The notes beneath the pieces were generated by a model. It was not told the DNA's origin. It searched no databases and was given only the letters and a program-made list of their open reading frames with translations. Below are positions 56,701 through 64,000 of a stretch of 64,000 nt of DNA, one piece after another. Each line of letters starts with the position of its first letter. Within the stretch, counting starts at the first letter, position 1. The stretch is from Malachius bipustulatus (Eukaryota > Arthropoda > Insecta > Coleoptera > Melyridae). The translations under genes were made by a program, and so were the position numbers. The stretch spans positions 4,564,858-4,628,857 of the forward strand of contig OU342633.1 of the NCBI GenBank assembly GCA_910589415.1. The letters run 5' to 3'.

Positions 56701-57649
56701 AAAAATTAAAGTGCCAATCAGCTTGTGACACTGTGTTGCCTGTCACAGTGTTGAAATGTTTTACAAACCTTATTCATAAGAGAAAGGTTTATAAAGTTAG
56801 TTTTTCACTGAATGCAGTTAAAATAGATACGATCACAACTGACATAAGATGTAGGTAAGTATATAAAACAATTATTACTTTTACTTCTTTCTTGGATTCT
56901 TCAGAAATGTCAGCTTCTGCGTCAACTTCCTTGGCTTTTTCTACATTTTCTCTCTCTTCTTCTTTTTCCTTATCTTCTGCTTTTTCAGCTTCACTTTTAA
57001 TTACTTTCGACAATCTAGCCACCAACTGAGACTTCAAGCCTTTGTAGTTTATTCCTCTGGTTTTCAATTCCTTTCTCAAATCGACGACGCTCATACTCTT
57101 TGGATCCAATTGATGATACGGAGTAGGTTCACCATCAAGGGACTGATCTTCATCCTAAACATACATAATAACCTCAGATTAACTGTATTCAAAGTCTCAC
57201 ATAAACCAATTTCACAAGCAATACAACAAACTCTCTGCTCTTGCAAAAAAACTGCAATCATTCTAGAGCTATTTGCCCTCTTATATTCAGACAGTCACAC
57301 TCTTCGATAGACAGACGATTGCGCAGTGTTGTGTAACACAGAGAACGCCCTCAGCTTCGCGTATACCTAACCTATCTTATACATATATTTAGAAAGAAAA
57401 GATGCCTTTTCATCCCCAGCGATAGCAGGTTCGTCGGCAGCAGAAGAAGAGATGGCATCGACCCCGTCAGTCAGCCGCAGCTCCACCTGTTTTCTGTAGC
57501 TGTGATGCAAGTTGTCCCACTCGAGCCGGGTCGGTAGGCAGCTCCAAACGTCTGGCAGAAAGAGGACTACAGTCTCGACACGGGCCGGATATTGCTTGCC
57601 CTTGTGCGTCGACTCGTTGCGACGGTAATACAGCTCCACGAAACGGTAC
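41518..57649 (-). CDS. CCAR1: CCAR1 orthologue, 3' half of the gene (five exons, spliced)
   Basis: Known vertebrate CCAR1 is a nuclear coactivator and RNA-processing cofactor. It has an S1-like region, a DBC1 domain, a SAP motif, an EF-hand-like segment and a C-terminal coiled coil. Here the exons follow that order on the minus strand: 57406-57649, 56879-57154, 45507-46533, 41796-42031 and 41518-41739. Phases agree at the last three junctions. The identity rests on long colinear similarity such as YFDQTHCGYIFDKDIEDLLY and EHSFEVSLFAELFNEML. Introns 46534-56878 and 42032-45506 are filled with transposons. The N-terminal half must lie upstream, beyond 57649. One possible micro-exon is noted at 57940-57960. 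Confidence 0.9.
41796..42031 (-). CDS. CCAR1: CCAR1 exon: ALVDVGKL block and coiled coil
   Basis: Acceptor TTTTTTCAG, then the split codon GG|T and LVTFQGALVDVGKLMHQLE. This matches the vertebrate segment before the coiled coil. Heptad-like residues continue (ERSEKARMETEARMVELKN) to SLSYVS before donor GTAAGA. The next intron is 56 bp (41740-41795). Confidence 0.9.
43200..43305 (+). repeat. Tandem repeat, about 19-bp unit, six copies
   Basis: TTTTTCCCTGGAGGCAAT-like units repeat with small changes (TTCCCTGGAGCGAA, TTTCTTGGAGGCAA). The ORFs over this block on both strands are produced by the repeat. Confidence 0.85.
43326..43407 (+). repeat. Tandem duplication, 42-bp unit
   Basis: AGAACTCCACGTACCAAGGC plus AGATTTTCTTGGATACC appears twice, starting at 43326 and 43368. 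Confidence 0.9.
44043..44643. mobile_element. pogo/Tigger-like MITE, 601 bp
   Basis: CAGTAGAAGCTCGATTATCC and its near-complement with TA on both sides (44041-44042, 44644-44645). The tip matches the CAGTnnAACCTCGATTATCCG pattern of Tigger/pogo elements. Noncoding. Confidence 0.8.
44648..45413. mobile_element. Near-perfect 766-bp palindromic MITE
   Basis: Arms of about 380 bp are inverted copies with only a few mismatches (for example around CTACTAGGTGG versus CCACATGGTAG). The axis is near 45030 at GATGAAATTATCAGATTTTT. TA flanks both ends. It starts directly after the TA of the pogo-like MITE at 44043-44643. Confidence 0.85.
45507..46533 (-). CDS. CCAR1: CCAR1 large central exon
   Basis: Acceptor TTTTTTATTTAG at 46534; donor GTAAGT at 45506. 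Of 342 codons, residues 1-20 are charged and 25-90 hold DQPAIIVHPSK, KSGKFDCTTMSLSLLLDYRP and EHSFEVSLFAELFNEML. Residues 105-225 are a Lys/Glu/Asp-rich low-complexity tract. Residues 228-290 hold LLLSFVYFDQTHCGYIFDKD and LGLNLSRAQVRKLVSKVV, the EF-hand-like block. The C-terminus is GEKETGE before a split codon. The order and wording match CCAR1 closely. The exon's antisense ORFs come only from the low-complexity codons. Confidence 0.95.
46620..47065 (+). other. Weak ORF of unknown origin
   Basis: An 80-codon stretch from 46837, TGKVRSSDSHTLVKRPVAKD and onward, is open until the MITE at 47066. It is basic, with no known motif, and lies antisense in the CCAR1 intron. It may be a retroelement ORF1 piece. 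Confidence 0.25.
47066..47214. mobile_element. 149-bp MITE, TGCCCGTATTCAC family (copy 3)
   Basis: Same ends as copies 1 and 2, with TAA at 47063-47065 and 47215-47217. Nearly identical to copy 2. Confidence 0.85.
47310..47480 (+). repeat. Dispersed repeat related to 58920-59110
   Basis: Shared landmarks include AATATCAGCTG, GATATTAAAGGTTA and ACTGACATT, in the same order and spacing but diverged. Confidence 0.5.
48574..49408. mobile_element. Foldback MITE, CCGAGTGACAAGTTTC ends
   Basis: CCGAGTGACAAGTTTCAAAG and its near-complement ending CATACGG have TA on both sides. Arms share TAGGCGAATAGCA and AATGGTAATGGTGTCTATCG or complements. Confidence 0.75.
50056..50385 (+). CDS. Hypothetical ORF, possibly retroelement-derived
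   Basis: A 109-codon plus-strand ORF, MESIKFKEKW to LICKSKR. The C-terminal half (QVLRDVVNMYHKEKRLFQEG) looks helical. It lies upstream of and in the same direction as the LINE at 50575, antisense to CCAR1. No domain recognised, and no splice or promoter signal supports it. Confidence 0.25.
   Translation: MESIKFKEKWSICTVFESFKVMRCFKYLMGYLDYILSYLGFNHKECRVVNKQVLRDVVNMYHKEKRLFQEGSIVSVNCSKANDKFDRRLGINFRAFDRKCTVLICKSKR
50575..51795 (+). pseudogene. LINE ORF1 N-terminal part, split by MITE
   Basis: From ATG 50575 the frame reads MEVKNKNCMKCRKKIGNEDH and YICDI before the MITE. After the MITE, with one TA kept, the frame continues CSEYMHTTCYMICQLRRSDV and stops. The Cys/His spacing (CMKC, CDIC, H-x2-C) is PHD-like. 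The part from 51451 continues as CKTLKNRALILACNVCTENM and an Asn/Lys/Glu-rich helix. Confidence 0.65.
50650..51393. mobile_element. Foldback MITE, CCGTGTGTCCCCG family (copy 2)
   Basis: CCGTGTGTCCCCGGATAGGT and its complement ending ACACACAG with TA on both sides. The arms match copy 1 at 19303-20041. Confidence 0.85.
52077..52430 (+). pseudogene. LINE ORF1 C-terminal part with CCHC zinc knuckles
   Basis: RCCGFNHFAKECKNKKACSK contains a C-x2-C-like start, H and C. It is followed by CSKCGDEHDTEQC (C-x2-C-x3-H-x4-C) and CINCFKK. This is the nucleic-acid-binding end of a LINE ORF1 protein. Confidence 0.7.
52571..53673 (+). pseudogene. LINE ORF2 endonuclease domain, truncated
   Basis: Endonuclease motifs in order: LLVNICSLNENLKN, IICTETWNI (catalytic E), HVVIGDFNIDLHREE (GDFN), SCIDNAFIKSN and ITDHFPLFLCF (the DH box). 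The frame stops at 53512. In another frame the usual linker continues (YYAAKHRFEFSQVKSFENDR) up to the foldback insertion at 53674. There is no RT. The middle of the domain is shortened between FKIKQNQTMG and SDFFRS. Confidence 0.8.
53674..54470. mobile_element. Foldback MITE, CAGGGTGTTAGTTAAG end, right end degraded
   Basis: Left tip CAGGGTGTTAGTTAAGTACG after TA. Arms 53830-54015 and 54250-54420 are inverted and diverged, sharing AACAAAATCGATGAC or its complement, and TTTAAGAACCAATTTTCAG-like sequence. The right tip is not clear. Confidence 0.55.
54511..54648 (+). pseudogene. LINE endonuclease N-terminal fragment
   Basis: The frame reads FFVEFYKPLILVLSETHLTN (with the ETHL catalytic Glu) and EVKIGNSSVVRVDSLSRNTG, then TAG. 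Typical start of a Jockey/CR1-type endonuclease, in the same orientation as the upstream LINE but apparently from a different family. Confidence 0.7.
54969..56543 (-). mobile_element. Tc1/mariner transposon with about 118-bp inverted ends, DD41D-type
   Basis: CAGGGTGTTCTACAAGC and its near-complement end the element, flanked by TA (54967-54968, 56544-56545). The terminal repeats run on through CAGATGGTAGGTTGC and AACATGGGTCCGATTCG. They bracket one transposase gene on the minus strand. At 1575 bp it is a full-size element with a broken gene. Confidence 0.9.
55148..56216 (-). pseudogene. Tc1/mariner (DD41D-type) transposase, one frameshift and one nonsense codon
   Basis: N-terminus MHLLSTEEYADIVFVYGYSN with RQAAQEYRRRYPNR and PSISVRRISSNLHVSPN is a paired helix-turn-helix DNA-binding region of a type common in arthropod transposons. 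Catalytic residues: D in MWSDEACFTRDG, D in WYQHDGAPPH, D in PRSPDLNPLDFYL. Forty-one residues separate the last two if the LD Asp is used, hence DD41D. The frame shifts near 55700 at an ATT/AAT run that encodes an Asn tract. A TGA replaces the expected Trp codon after LDFYL, and the frame resumes as GHMKQLVYHVEI and ends at 55148. Otherwise well preserved. Confidence 0.9.
56879..57154 (-). CDS. CCAR1: CCAR1 exon: SAP domain
   Basis: Acceptor GTATGTTTAG, frame DEDQSLDGEPTPYHQLDPKS, then MSVVDLRKELKTRGINYKGL and KSQLVARLSKVI, a SAP motif (DNA/RNA binding). An acidic-basic helix EEERENVEKAKEVDAEADIS follows, to EESKKEVK before donor GTAATA. Phase 0 at both ends. The vertebrate protein has the same DPK-M-V-DLRKEL wording. 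Confidence 0.9.
57406..57649 (-). CDS. CCAR1: CCAR1 exon: end of the DBC1 domain
   Basis: Acceptor TTCACTCTTAG, then a split codon and YRFVELYYRRNESTHKGKQY, ARVETVVLFLPDVWSCLPTR and LEWDNLHHSYRKQVELRL, closely matching the vertebrate DBC1 region. The 3' boundary is uncertain. The next exon needs phase 0, but no GT on a codon boundary is available. A GC donor after GDEK (AAG|GCATCT, 57405) would fit. Confidence 0.8.
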
Positions 57650-59636
57650 CTAAGAGTGAATACAATGTAACCAGTAAGCAGAAAAATATGATAACTGTGA
57701 TTGCGATCATCGCACCGGTTAAACGCACCATTATCTTGCAGCGAATGTATGCATGTGGCTTAGAAAACAACCTACAATTACTACCAGTACTATAAGCAAG
57801 AAACATAAATTTCAAAACAAAACAATCATAATAATTCTTCGATGGAATGAAAATGAACAGTTCATGCAATAAAAGTTATAATCAAGTAATGTAAAAATTC
57901 AATTCTACTATTATTACGTGTAGAAAATGTATTACTAACCAAACTTGCAAACGTCTAATGCTAAGATAAAAAAATATATATATATATAAGAAAAACTACT
58001 AAAGACAAGTGGAGGAGTATGAAATAAAATTGGTTTGATTTTCAATTCATTATCCTTTGAATTATAATTCCGTAAAAATAAATCCCTATGTGAAGACTTG
58101 GCTGTCTGTCCATCTGTCTGTCCGACTGTCATGCAGATTTTTTCAAATATGTCAACTTCAGGTTTATGGTATCAAGTTATCTTTGATATGTTAATATAGG
58201 TAATTTTATAAAGTCTTGTAAATTGAAATAAAAAGGCACCTTCTAAATGTAACCTTTGCAAACACTTTCAATTTCTGTAGGGAAAAAATAAATATGTCTC
58301 TAAATAATCAAATCTTAAATACCTAAGTCACAATAAGTTTAAATAGGCAATATAAAATTCACTTACTTCAGGAGTCCGCAGGCAACTAGTGCCAAAATAA
58401 ATATTAAATAAAAAAATTGGTGGCGGACAGAAAAATATTTACTTTTAGATGAAAATTTTACATTCACTATTATTAGTCCAAGAGCTGGCACCCAAAATCT
58501 AAACGGTTTTAGTAAAGCTAGTATTTTAATATTCGTTTATTCCAAGTCTGATAATGTCGGACCATTTAGTCAATCCGCACATGACGAGGGGAGATGCTTC
58601 AAAGTTCTTGAAAAAAAATCTGAAAACTCCCTTCTAATTCATTGTCCATGACAAAAAGTGTGAATGAAGTCGCAAGCTTCCCGATTCTTGAAAGAGAAAG
58701 AAGCCTTTCCTGGAATGTTTGCAATAATTATTGTTGTTAGATTTGTCAATTTTCATTGTGTTAAATTATTGTTAAGACTATGAAACTGTTTAGGATTACT
58801 GTTAATTATTTCACTGCCACTTTTTGTCATAAACAATTATTACTCCAGTCAAATTAGCCAAAAAAAAAGAGGTTAACCTCGGAATAAGCTGTAAATTGGT
58901 ATACTTATAAGTCGTTCACTCTTTATTGACGAGGTAAGGAACTATGTTTCTGTGTTGACCAAAATGAAAAGTCGCTAGATATTTATCGTAATTTTCGCAA
59001 ATATCAGCTGGTTGATATATTAAAGGTTATGTAGACACTGACATTGTCAAATTGTCTCATATGATTCAGAGAATTGCTGTCTAATTAAACTTTATAGTTT
59101 GTGACAAGGATATTTAATTACTCCGAACCACCATTCACATCTTGACAGGTAATAATAACAAATACATTGATGATAATACGTGCAGCTCTCCGCTATTTAC
59201 ATGTAATAAAAGTGAAGTATGAAAAGGAGCGCCATCTACACGCCTCGATCGCTAACTACACGCAGAACCGGAAATTGGATTTATAGAAATCACGGATATA
59301 ATTATAATGCAAAGTTCACTGACATAATAATATTATCTAGAGTTCTTGCTTGCCGGTAATAATAATTATCACTTTCGTGTAAGTATTTAGTAATGAACAC
59401 ACGTCAATAATTCATTACTTCTACATCTGATTACATAAATTCAGATTTAGGCATTAGAATGTAATAAACTTGCATATTCAATTATGATTTATTTTGTAGA
59501 TGACAAGAAAACGACAGATTGACGTTTCGTTCAATTAAATTGACATTTTAAATCAACGCTAGTTAAAAATTCAGCCGCTTGGGCGATAGTAACTTCCGGT
59601 GATCATTTTCAGTGGAAGCTGTACGAATTATTATCT
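57650..59636. other. Upstream CCAR1 intron sequence, few features
   Basis: No CCAR1 N-terminal exon is convincingly seen. There is a 21-bp micro-exon candidate at 57940-57960 and a lone donor-like GTAAGT (minus) near 58361-58366. A dispersed repeat lies at 58920-59110. ORFs here are short and unsupported. Confidence 0.35.
58920..59110 (+). repeat. Dispersed repeat related to 47310-47480
   Basis: Colinear diverged match, with AAATATCAGCTGG, ATATTAAAGGTTATG and ACTGACATTGTCAAA. Confidence 0.5.
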
Positions 59637-59805
59637 ATACATTAGTATGGAAATTGTGTACAGTAACTGACAGTATTAAAAAGCAATTTCGGAGAAGCGG
59701 CAAGCGGAAAAATTTTCTTGTAACGAAAGTTCCTGCTTGCCGCTTCTCTGAAATTACTTTTTTGGAAATGTCAGTTACTGTACACAATTTCCGTACCGAT
59801 GTATA
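59637..59805. repeat. Palindromic repeat, GTAACTGACA family (copy 3)
   Basis: GGAAATTGTGTACAGTAACT and its complement, with TTTCGGAGAAGCGGCAAGC and GCTTGCCGCTTCTCTGAAA facing each other. This is the best preserved of the three copies. Confidence 0.8.
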
Positions 59806-60329
59806 GAGTATTTGATAATAATTATTATTATAATTTTGACAATCAAAATTTAAATCTCTCTATTGAAAACTCAAAAATAATCAAAGTTGAAGAAAAAATT
59901 CGTATGTATGAGAATGTGTGAAATCATACTTGAGACTGTTTCAACAGATAAATCGTGCATAGATTGATTGCTGGTGTTACGGATGTATATGTTGAAAAAA
60001 TAGAAAAAATTGATACTTGTGGAAAGCTAAGATGCTGATCTTTCCAGTGGACTATAGGGTGTGAACCATACTGATCTGTGAGCTCCATAGTTTGGTAAAA
60101 TAGTGCATAGTGGAATTCTTCCTTTTTATTATCGCTGATAAAGGTGTATAAAAACGTAGCTTGCAAAAAAGTGGCGCAGATAAGATAGAAGACATTGAAT
60201 ATTTGTGTTGCAGATCTGTTCACTGCATTGTTGCAAGATCGCAATAGATTCCTTGTTTTTGGTTGCATTGCTGGTGATGATGGGATAGTGAATAAAAGGA
60301 GTGCTTTCTGCGTGGGGTTATAAAACAAC

Positions 60330-61086
60330 CCATTAGGGAAGTAAAGATTCCTTGCTTTTCTTGTGATACATGCAAGAACTTAGTATGTGTTGAATGCTCA
60401 GAGCTGTCTGCGTCTGAGGTAAAATGCATGCCACTACAAAGACGTGTCATGAAATTTTGCTGCAGAAAGTGTAGGAACAATGAATTTGTTGAAAATCTAC
60501 AATGTATTATCAGTGATAAGGAAGTCATAATTGATGACAACAATAAGATTGTAGATATGTTATATGAGAAACTTAGAATGTATGAGCAAGTAGAAAACCG
60601 TAACTTGTCGGAGCGCACATTTGCGGAGGCAGTGAGTGGAAAGCGGGGAATTGTGGATATTTTTGGACAGAGGAATGTACCAGACATAAGTGATCAAACC
60701 AAAGAATACACAAGACTGTGAACAAACTAAGCATGATGGTAACAACTAGGTCTGGATCCGTTGTCATCAAGTGTAAAAGCAAGAGGGAGGCTGAAGTTCT
60801 GCAGAACATAGCAAGAGACAAACTAGAAGACTCATACACTGTGGAGACATCAAAGATGAGAAAGCCAAGAGTCAAAATAACGAACTTTAACCAGGATTTA
60901 ACAGGAGAGGAGATTGAGGCTTCTCTATTGCAGCAGAATGAACAGTTAGAAGATTTCAAGGTTGTGTACATTAGGAAGTACAATGGACAAAATACAATTT
61001 TTGGAGAGTGCTCATCATCCACTTTTAGACAGTTGATGCAGGTAAATAAGCAGTTCTCACCGGTCGGTCGAACGCTACGCATATAA
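60330..61086 (+). pseudogene. LINE ORF1 fragment with PHD-like finger
   Basis: The frame from about 60330 gives IPCFSCDTCKNLVCVECSEL and KFCCRKCRNN, a Cys-rich finger, followed by a helix to DQTKEYTRL and a stop (60721). In another frame 60718-61086 gives GSVVIKCKSKREAEVLQNIA, KPRVKITNFNQDLTGEEIEA and a stop after KQFSPVGRTLRI, just before where zinc knuckles would be expected. One frameshift, no ORF2. It is a 5' LINE piece directly upstream of an unrelated intact LINE. Confidence 0.65.
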
Positions 61087-61161
61087 AATCGAGTGGCTGA
61101 AAATTGGCAAGTAGTGAAGAGCAAATAAAGTGAAATCTGATTAGTTAAATCTCATACTTGA

Positions 61162-62682
61162 ATGAGCAAAGATAGTGAGCCCCCTGATAGGGGCAAAACG
61201 TTGCAGGAAAACTGGACAAATTTATTAGATGAAAATACGGAACAGAGAATGGAAACGGAGACGAGTTACAACGATAGATACAGGGTTCAGGAACCACAAG
61301 TAAGAAACTTTTTGGAAGAGTTGGGTAGGGTAAGTGAGAAATCTAGTATTAAATACAATAATGAAAGTGGATATAATATTGGTCAAACTTCAGTAACGGG
61401 TAGTAATAATAGAGTTGAAAATGATGTCGATCTGATTAATATAAATGGTTCGCCTTCAATAAGTCCGTCAGATAAAAAATCTGATGATAAACTTATCTCA
61501 AGGCCGATTAACAAGTATGAAAATCATATGGTAGGTCCATTCTTTGTTTATGTTAAAGGAATTAACGGTAAAAATATAGGAAGAGCAAATAAAATATGCA
61601 CGGCTAGATTAATTAATAGATTAGTGCCGGATATTCAGGAAAATATTTTAAACATAACAAGTGTAGGGATAAATCTCATAAAAATAGAACTAAACTCGTC
61701 AAAAAGTGCTAATCTTCTGGTAGAGTCTGAGAGTTTAAAAAGAAACGATTACTTACCGTTTATACCGCAATACTTAACAGCCAGAACGGGTATCATACGT
61801 CATATAGATATAGAATTGACGGAGACCGAACTTGAACAATTAATAAGTCCTTTGGGGTACCAAAAATTTAAGGTAACATATGTAAGAAGAATGAACCTAA
61901 GGATAGTTGAGGGGGATAATATCAAATATGTACCCACACAGACAATAATGGTGTCCTTTAGGGGTAATATACTACCAAAAAAAGTATCAATAGAGAAGAT
62001 AATATTCGAGGTGGAACCTTATATACAAAAAGTTAGACAATGTCTTAAATGTCTGAGATATGGACATCTGAGCACTACGTGCAAGGGCAAGGAAAGATGC
62101 AGCAACTGTGGTGGGGAACACGCAAATAAAGACTGTAATAAGAGTGGAACCTTCCACTGCATACTGTGTGAGGGAGACCACTCCGCAACAGACAGAAAAA
62201 ATTGTCCAGAGTTCGCTAAACAAAAACAAATCAAACATATAATGGGCACAGAGAACTTGTCTTACAATGATGCAAGGAATAAATATAAGGTGTCATACGC
62301 GACTGTCTCACAAGAGACGAAATCACCAAAAACTATTTCAAAAAACAAATTCACGAGCCCCCATACATTTCTCCCACCTGAGACAGGACCAACAAAACGG
62401 AAAAAGATGGACACTAACAAAGACCCAGATCCAGTTCTACAACTGCACAAACAAATACTCCAGACCCCTTACGTATCAACAACTCCAATAATAAATCCAT
62501 ACCACCCTAACTATACAGCGATACAACCTCGAGAAAAACAAGTTATAACTCAAACACTAACAACATTTTTAGTAGAAATACTATACAAACTGGAAAAAAA
62601 AATACTAAACACAGATCAAATAAACCAAATGATAGGGACAAAGCTACACGAGATTCTAAACAGTCCACAACATTCAATATAA
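61162..62682 (+). CDS. LINE ORF1 protein (gag-like), intact
   Basis: 506 codons from ATG 61162. An Asn/Ser-rich N-terminus (1-120) is followed by a folded middle (about 120-290) containing GPFFVYVKGINGKNIGRANK and RHIDIELTETELEQLISPLG, like the RRM-type domains of insect ORF1 proteins. Knuckles at about 294-345 are CLKCLRYGHLSTTC (C-x2-C-x4-H-x4-C), CSNCGGEHANKDC and CILCEGDHSATDRKNC. The tail is Pro/Thr-rich. It would bind LINE RNA. The stop at 62682 is six bases before the ORF2 start. No stops or frameshifts, so the copy may be recent. Confidence 0.85.
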   Translation: MSKDSEPPDRGKTLQENWTNLLDENTEQRMETETSYNDRYRVQEPQVRNFLEELGRVSEKSSIKYNNESGYNIGQTSVTGSNNRVENDVDLININGSPSISPSDKKSDDKLISRPINKYENHMVGPFFVYVKGINGKNIGRANKICTARLINRLVPDIQENILNITSVGINLIKIELNSSKSANLLVESESLKRNDYLPFIPQYLTARTGIIRHIDIELTETELEQLISPLGYQKFKVTYVRRMNLRIVEGDNIKYVPTQTIMVSFRGNILPKKVSIEKIIFEVEPYIQKVRQCLKCLRYGHLSTTCKGKERCSNCGGEHANKDCNKSGTFHCILCEGDHSATDRKNCPEFAKQKQIKHIMGTENLSYNDARNKYKVSYATVSQETKSPKTISKNKFTSPHTFLPPETGPTKRKKMDTNKDPDPVLQLHKQILQTPYVSTTPIINPYHPNYTAIQPREKQVITQTLTTFLVEILYKLEKKILNTDQINQMIGTKLHEILNSPQHSI

Positions 62683-62687
62683 ACATT

Positions 62688-64000
62688 ATGCAATGGAATT
62701 GTAGGTCAATAGTAAAAAACAAGGGATATCTAGAAAAATTTGTGAATGAAGAAAATATTAATATAGCGATCTTAAGTGAAACTTGGCTAAAACCACACTA
62801 TAATTTCAAATTAAACGGTTTCAATATAATTAGGGCAGATAGAAACGACGGCTACGCCGGAGCTGCTATTCTGATTAATCAAAAAATTCCTTTTTATCCA
62901 ATAAATAATTTCTATAAACTGGAAAATACAATGTGTACAGGTGCGAAAATAGTTGGTACAAATAAAGTTGTGAATATATACTCAATATACGTTCCCCCAA
63001 ACACTAGAATATCATCCAATCAATGGGGAAACTTTTTCAGATCATTGAAGAGACCTTTCATACTAGGGGGCGATTTTAACGCCCACCACCAAACCTGGGG
63101 ATGTACAGAGTCAGACTACCAAGGAAATAATTTACTCTCAGCTATGGAAGATGAAAACATAATTTTCCTAAATGATGGCTCCCCAACGCTTCTATTAAAT
63201 CCATTAAGTAGAACAAAATCAGCTATAGACCTAACATTAGTATCCCCCAATATTTCTCCGACGTTAAACTGGACAGTTCTTGACGAAACACTAGGCTCAA
63301 ATCACTTTGTAGTTAAAGTTAATAGTTCAATCAATTGCTCGGACTATGAAGATAAAGATTATAGGAAATGGAATCTCAGCAAAGCAGATTGGAAACTTTT
63401 CTCTACGGAACTTTGTAAACTTATAACTTCAAACCAGGAAGAGGATTGGGACTATGTTACATTTGTCGAGTTCCTAAACGAAGCATCCAACAAGTCTATC
63501 CCTCGGAGGTCCCAGGCTACCAATCCGAAGTTCCGCAAACCTTGGTGGAACGAAAATTGCAAATCCGCTATTGAGAATCAAAGGAAATCAATGAAGGACT
63601 ACAAAAGAACTCCAAATCTTCAAAACTTCATCAAGTACAAAAGAAATCTGGCCCTTGCAAAGAGGGTAATTCTAGAAAGCAAAAGAGAATGCTGGAGGGA
63701 GTACTGTAATTCATTAAATAGAAACACGCCTATAAAAGAAATATGGACAAAGGTGAAAAGAATTAAAAGCACATATGCTCCTTCAAGGTCAACACCAAAC
63801 CAGGAACTGTTAAAAAATGAATTTTTTTACAAACTGGCTCCATGTTGGGTCCCGGAGAATTTGAAAATCAATCACCAAAACGCTGAAGTTAGTAGTACGG
63901 CACATGAATTGCTAGAAAATTTCTCACGAAAGGAATTGGAAATAAGTTTGCAAAACAGAGTAAATAGCTCTCCAGGTCTGGATAATATACATTATCCCAT
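62688..64000 (+). CDS. LINE ORF2: AP-type endonuclease and start of RT (runs off the window)
   Basis: Open from ATG 62688 (MQWNCRSIVKNKGYLEKF) through 437 codons to the window edge with no stop. Endonuclease motifs: QWNCRS (N), AILSETWLKP (E), YSIYVPPNTR, FILGGDFNAHHQTWG (GDFN), SAIDLTLVSPN and LGSNHFVV (the H box). A linker with PWWNENCKSAIE follows, then the first RT block SSPGLDNIHYP. Motif wording is like I/Jockey-type elements. The protein would nick the target and prime reverse transcription. With intact ORF1 just upstream this may be a full-length, potentially young element; the RT core lies beyond 64000. Confidence 0.9.
   Translation, partial: MQWNCRSIVKNKGYLEKFVNEENINIAILSETWLKPHYNFKLNGFNIIRADRNDGYAGAAILINQKIPFYPINNFYKLENTMCTGAKIVGTNKVVNIYSIYVPPNTRISSNQWGNFFRSLKRPFILGGDFNAHHQTWGCTESDYQGNNLLSAMEDENIIFLNDGSPTLLLNPLSRTKSAIDLTLVSPNISPTLNWTVLDETLGSNHFVVKVNSSINCSDYEDKDYRKWNLSKADWKLFSTELCKLITSNQEEDWDYVTFVEFLNEASNKSIPRRSQATNPKFRKPWWNENCKSAIENQRKSMKDYKRTPNLQNFIKYKRNLALAKRVILESKRECWREYCNSLNRNTPIKEIWTKVKRIKSTYAPSRSTPNQELLKNEFFYKLAPCWVPENLKINHQNAEVSSTAHELLENFSRKELEISLQNRVNSSPGLDNIHYP

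Noticed and set aside
58361..58420. Donor GTAAGT on the minus strand as a CCAR1 exon end
   Set aside because: The possible exon before it is only about 19 nt, with no similarity to CCAR1 and no matching phase.

Overview
The window looks like insect nuclear DNA. It is AT-rich, it has a few spliced genes with 55-56 bp introns next to introns of many kilobases, and most of its length is transposable elements: DNA transposons, their foldback (palindromic) miniature derivatives, LINEs and solo LTRs. Two short (TCAGG)n tracts would fit a beetle, whose telomere repeat is often TCAGG, but this is weak evidence. I could not name the species.

Host genes. (1) On the minus strand, 57649 down to 41518, lies the 3' half of a CCAR1 orthologue (cell division cycle and apoptosis regulator 1). 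Five exons are visible: DBC1-type domain, SAP domain, acidic/basic middle with the EF-hand-like block, then coiled-coil C-terminus with the stop. Its 10.3 kb and 3.5 kb introns are packed with transposons. (2) On the plus strand are spliced exons I cannot name: one at 378-538, and a three-exon C-terminal part at 20552-21527. They may be one gene whose 20 kb intron is filled with repeats, but the splice phases do not join directly, so a missing exon or two separate genes are possible.

Repeats by region. 3003-11112 is a Russian doll: a deleted PIF/Harbinger element holds a TA-inserting element, which holds a nearly full-length LINE, which holds a palindromic MITE, a solo LTR and a small MITE. 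Target duplications or restored reading frames support most layers. 11-20 kb is a chain of foldback MITEs, many starting CAGGGTG and flanked by TA, with pogo-like and piggyBac-like insertions in their arms. 22-32 kb holds mariner and LINE remnants and more foldbacks. 32.9-37.1 kb has four copies of a GGGCCGGTTG Harbinger-type MITE and the most unusual sequence here: two well-formed type I hammerhead ribozyme motifs on the minus strand, a broken inverted copy, and a pair of hammerhead-like motifs in a palindrome. These resemble the ribozymes of Penelope-like elements and retrozymes. 49.6-56.5 kb, inside the CCAR1 intron, holds a LINE broken by a MITE and a Tc1/mariner element with a DD41D-type transposase. 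60.3-64 kb holds a LINE ORF1 fragment followed by a LINE with intact ORF1 and an ORF2 that runs off the window end.

The genes do not form a pathway. The main story is serial transposition into introns, plus self-cleaving RNA motifs carried by retroelement remnants.
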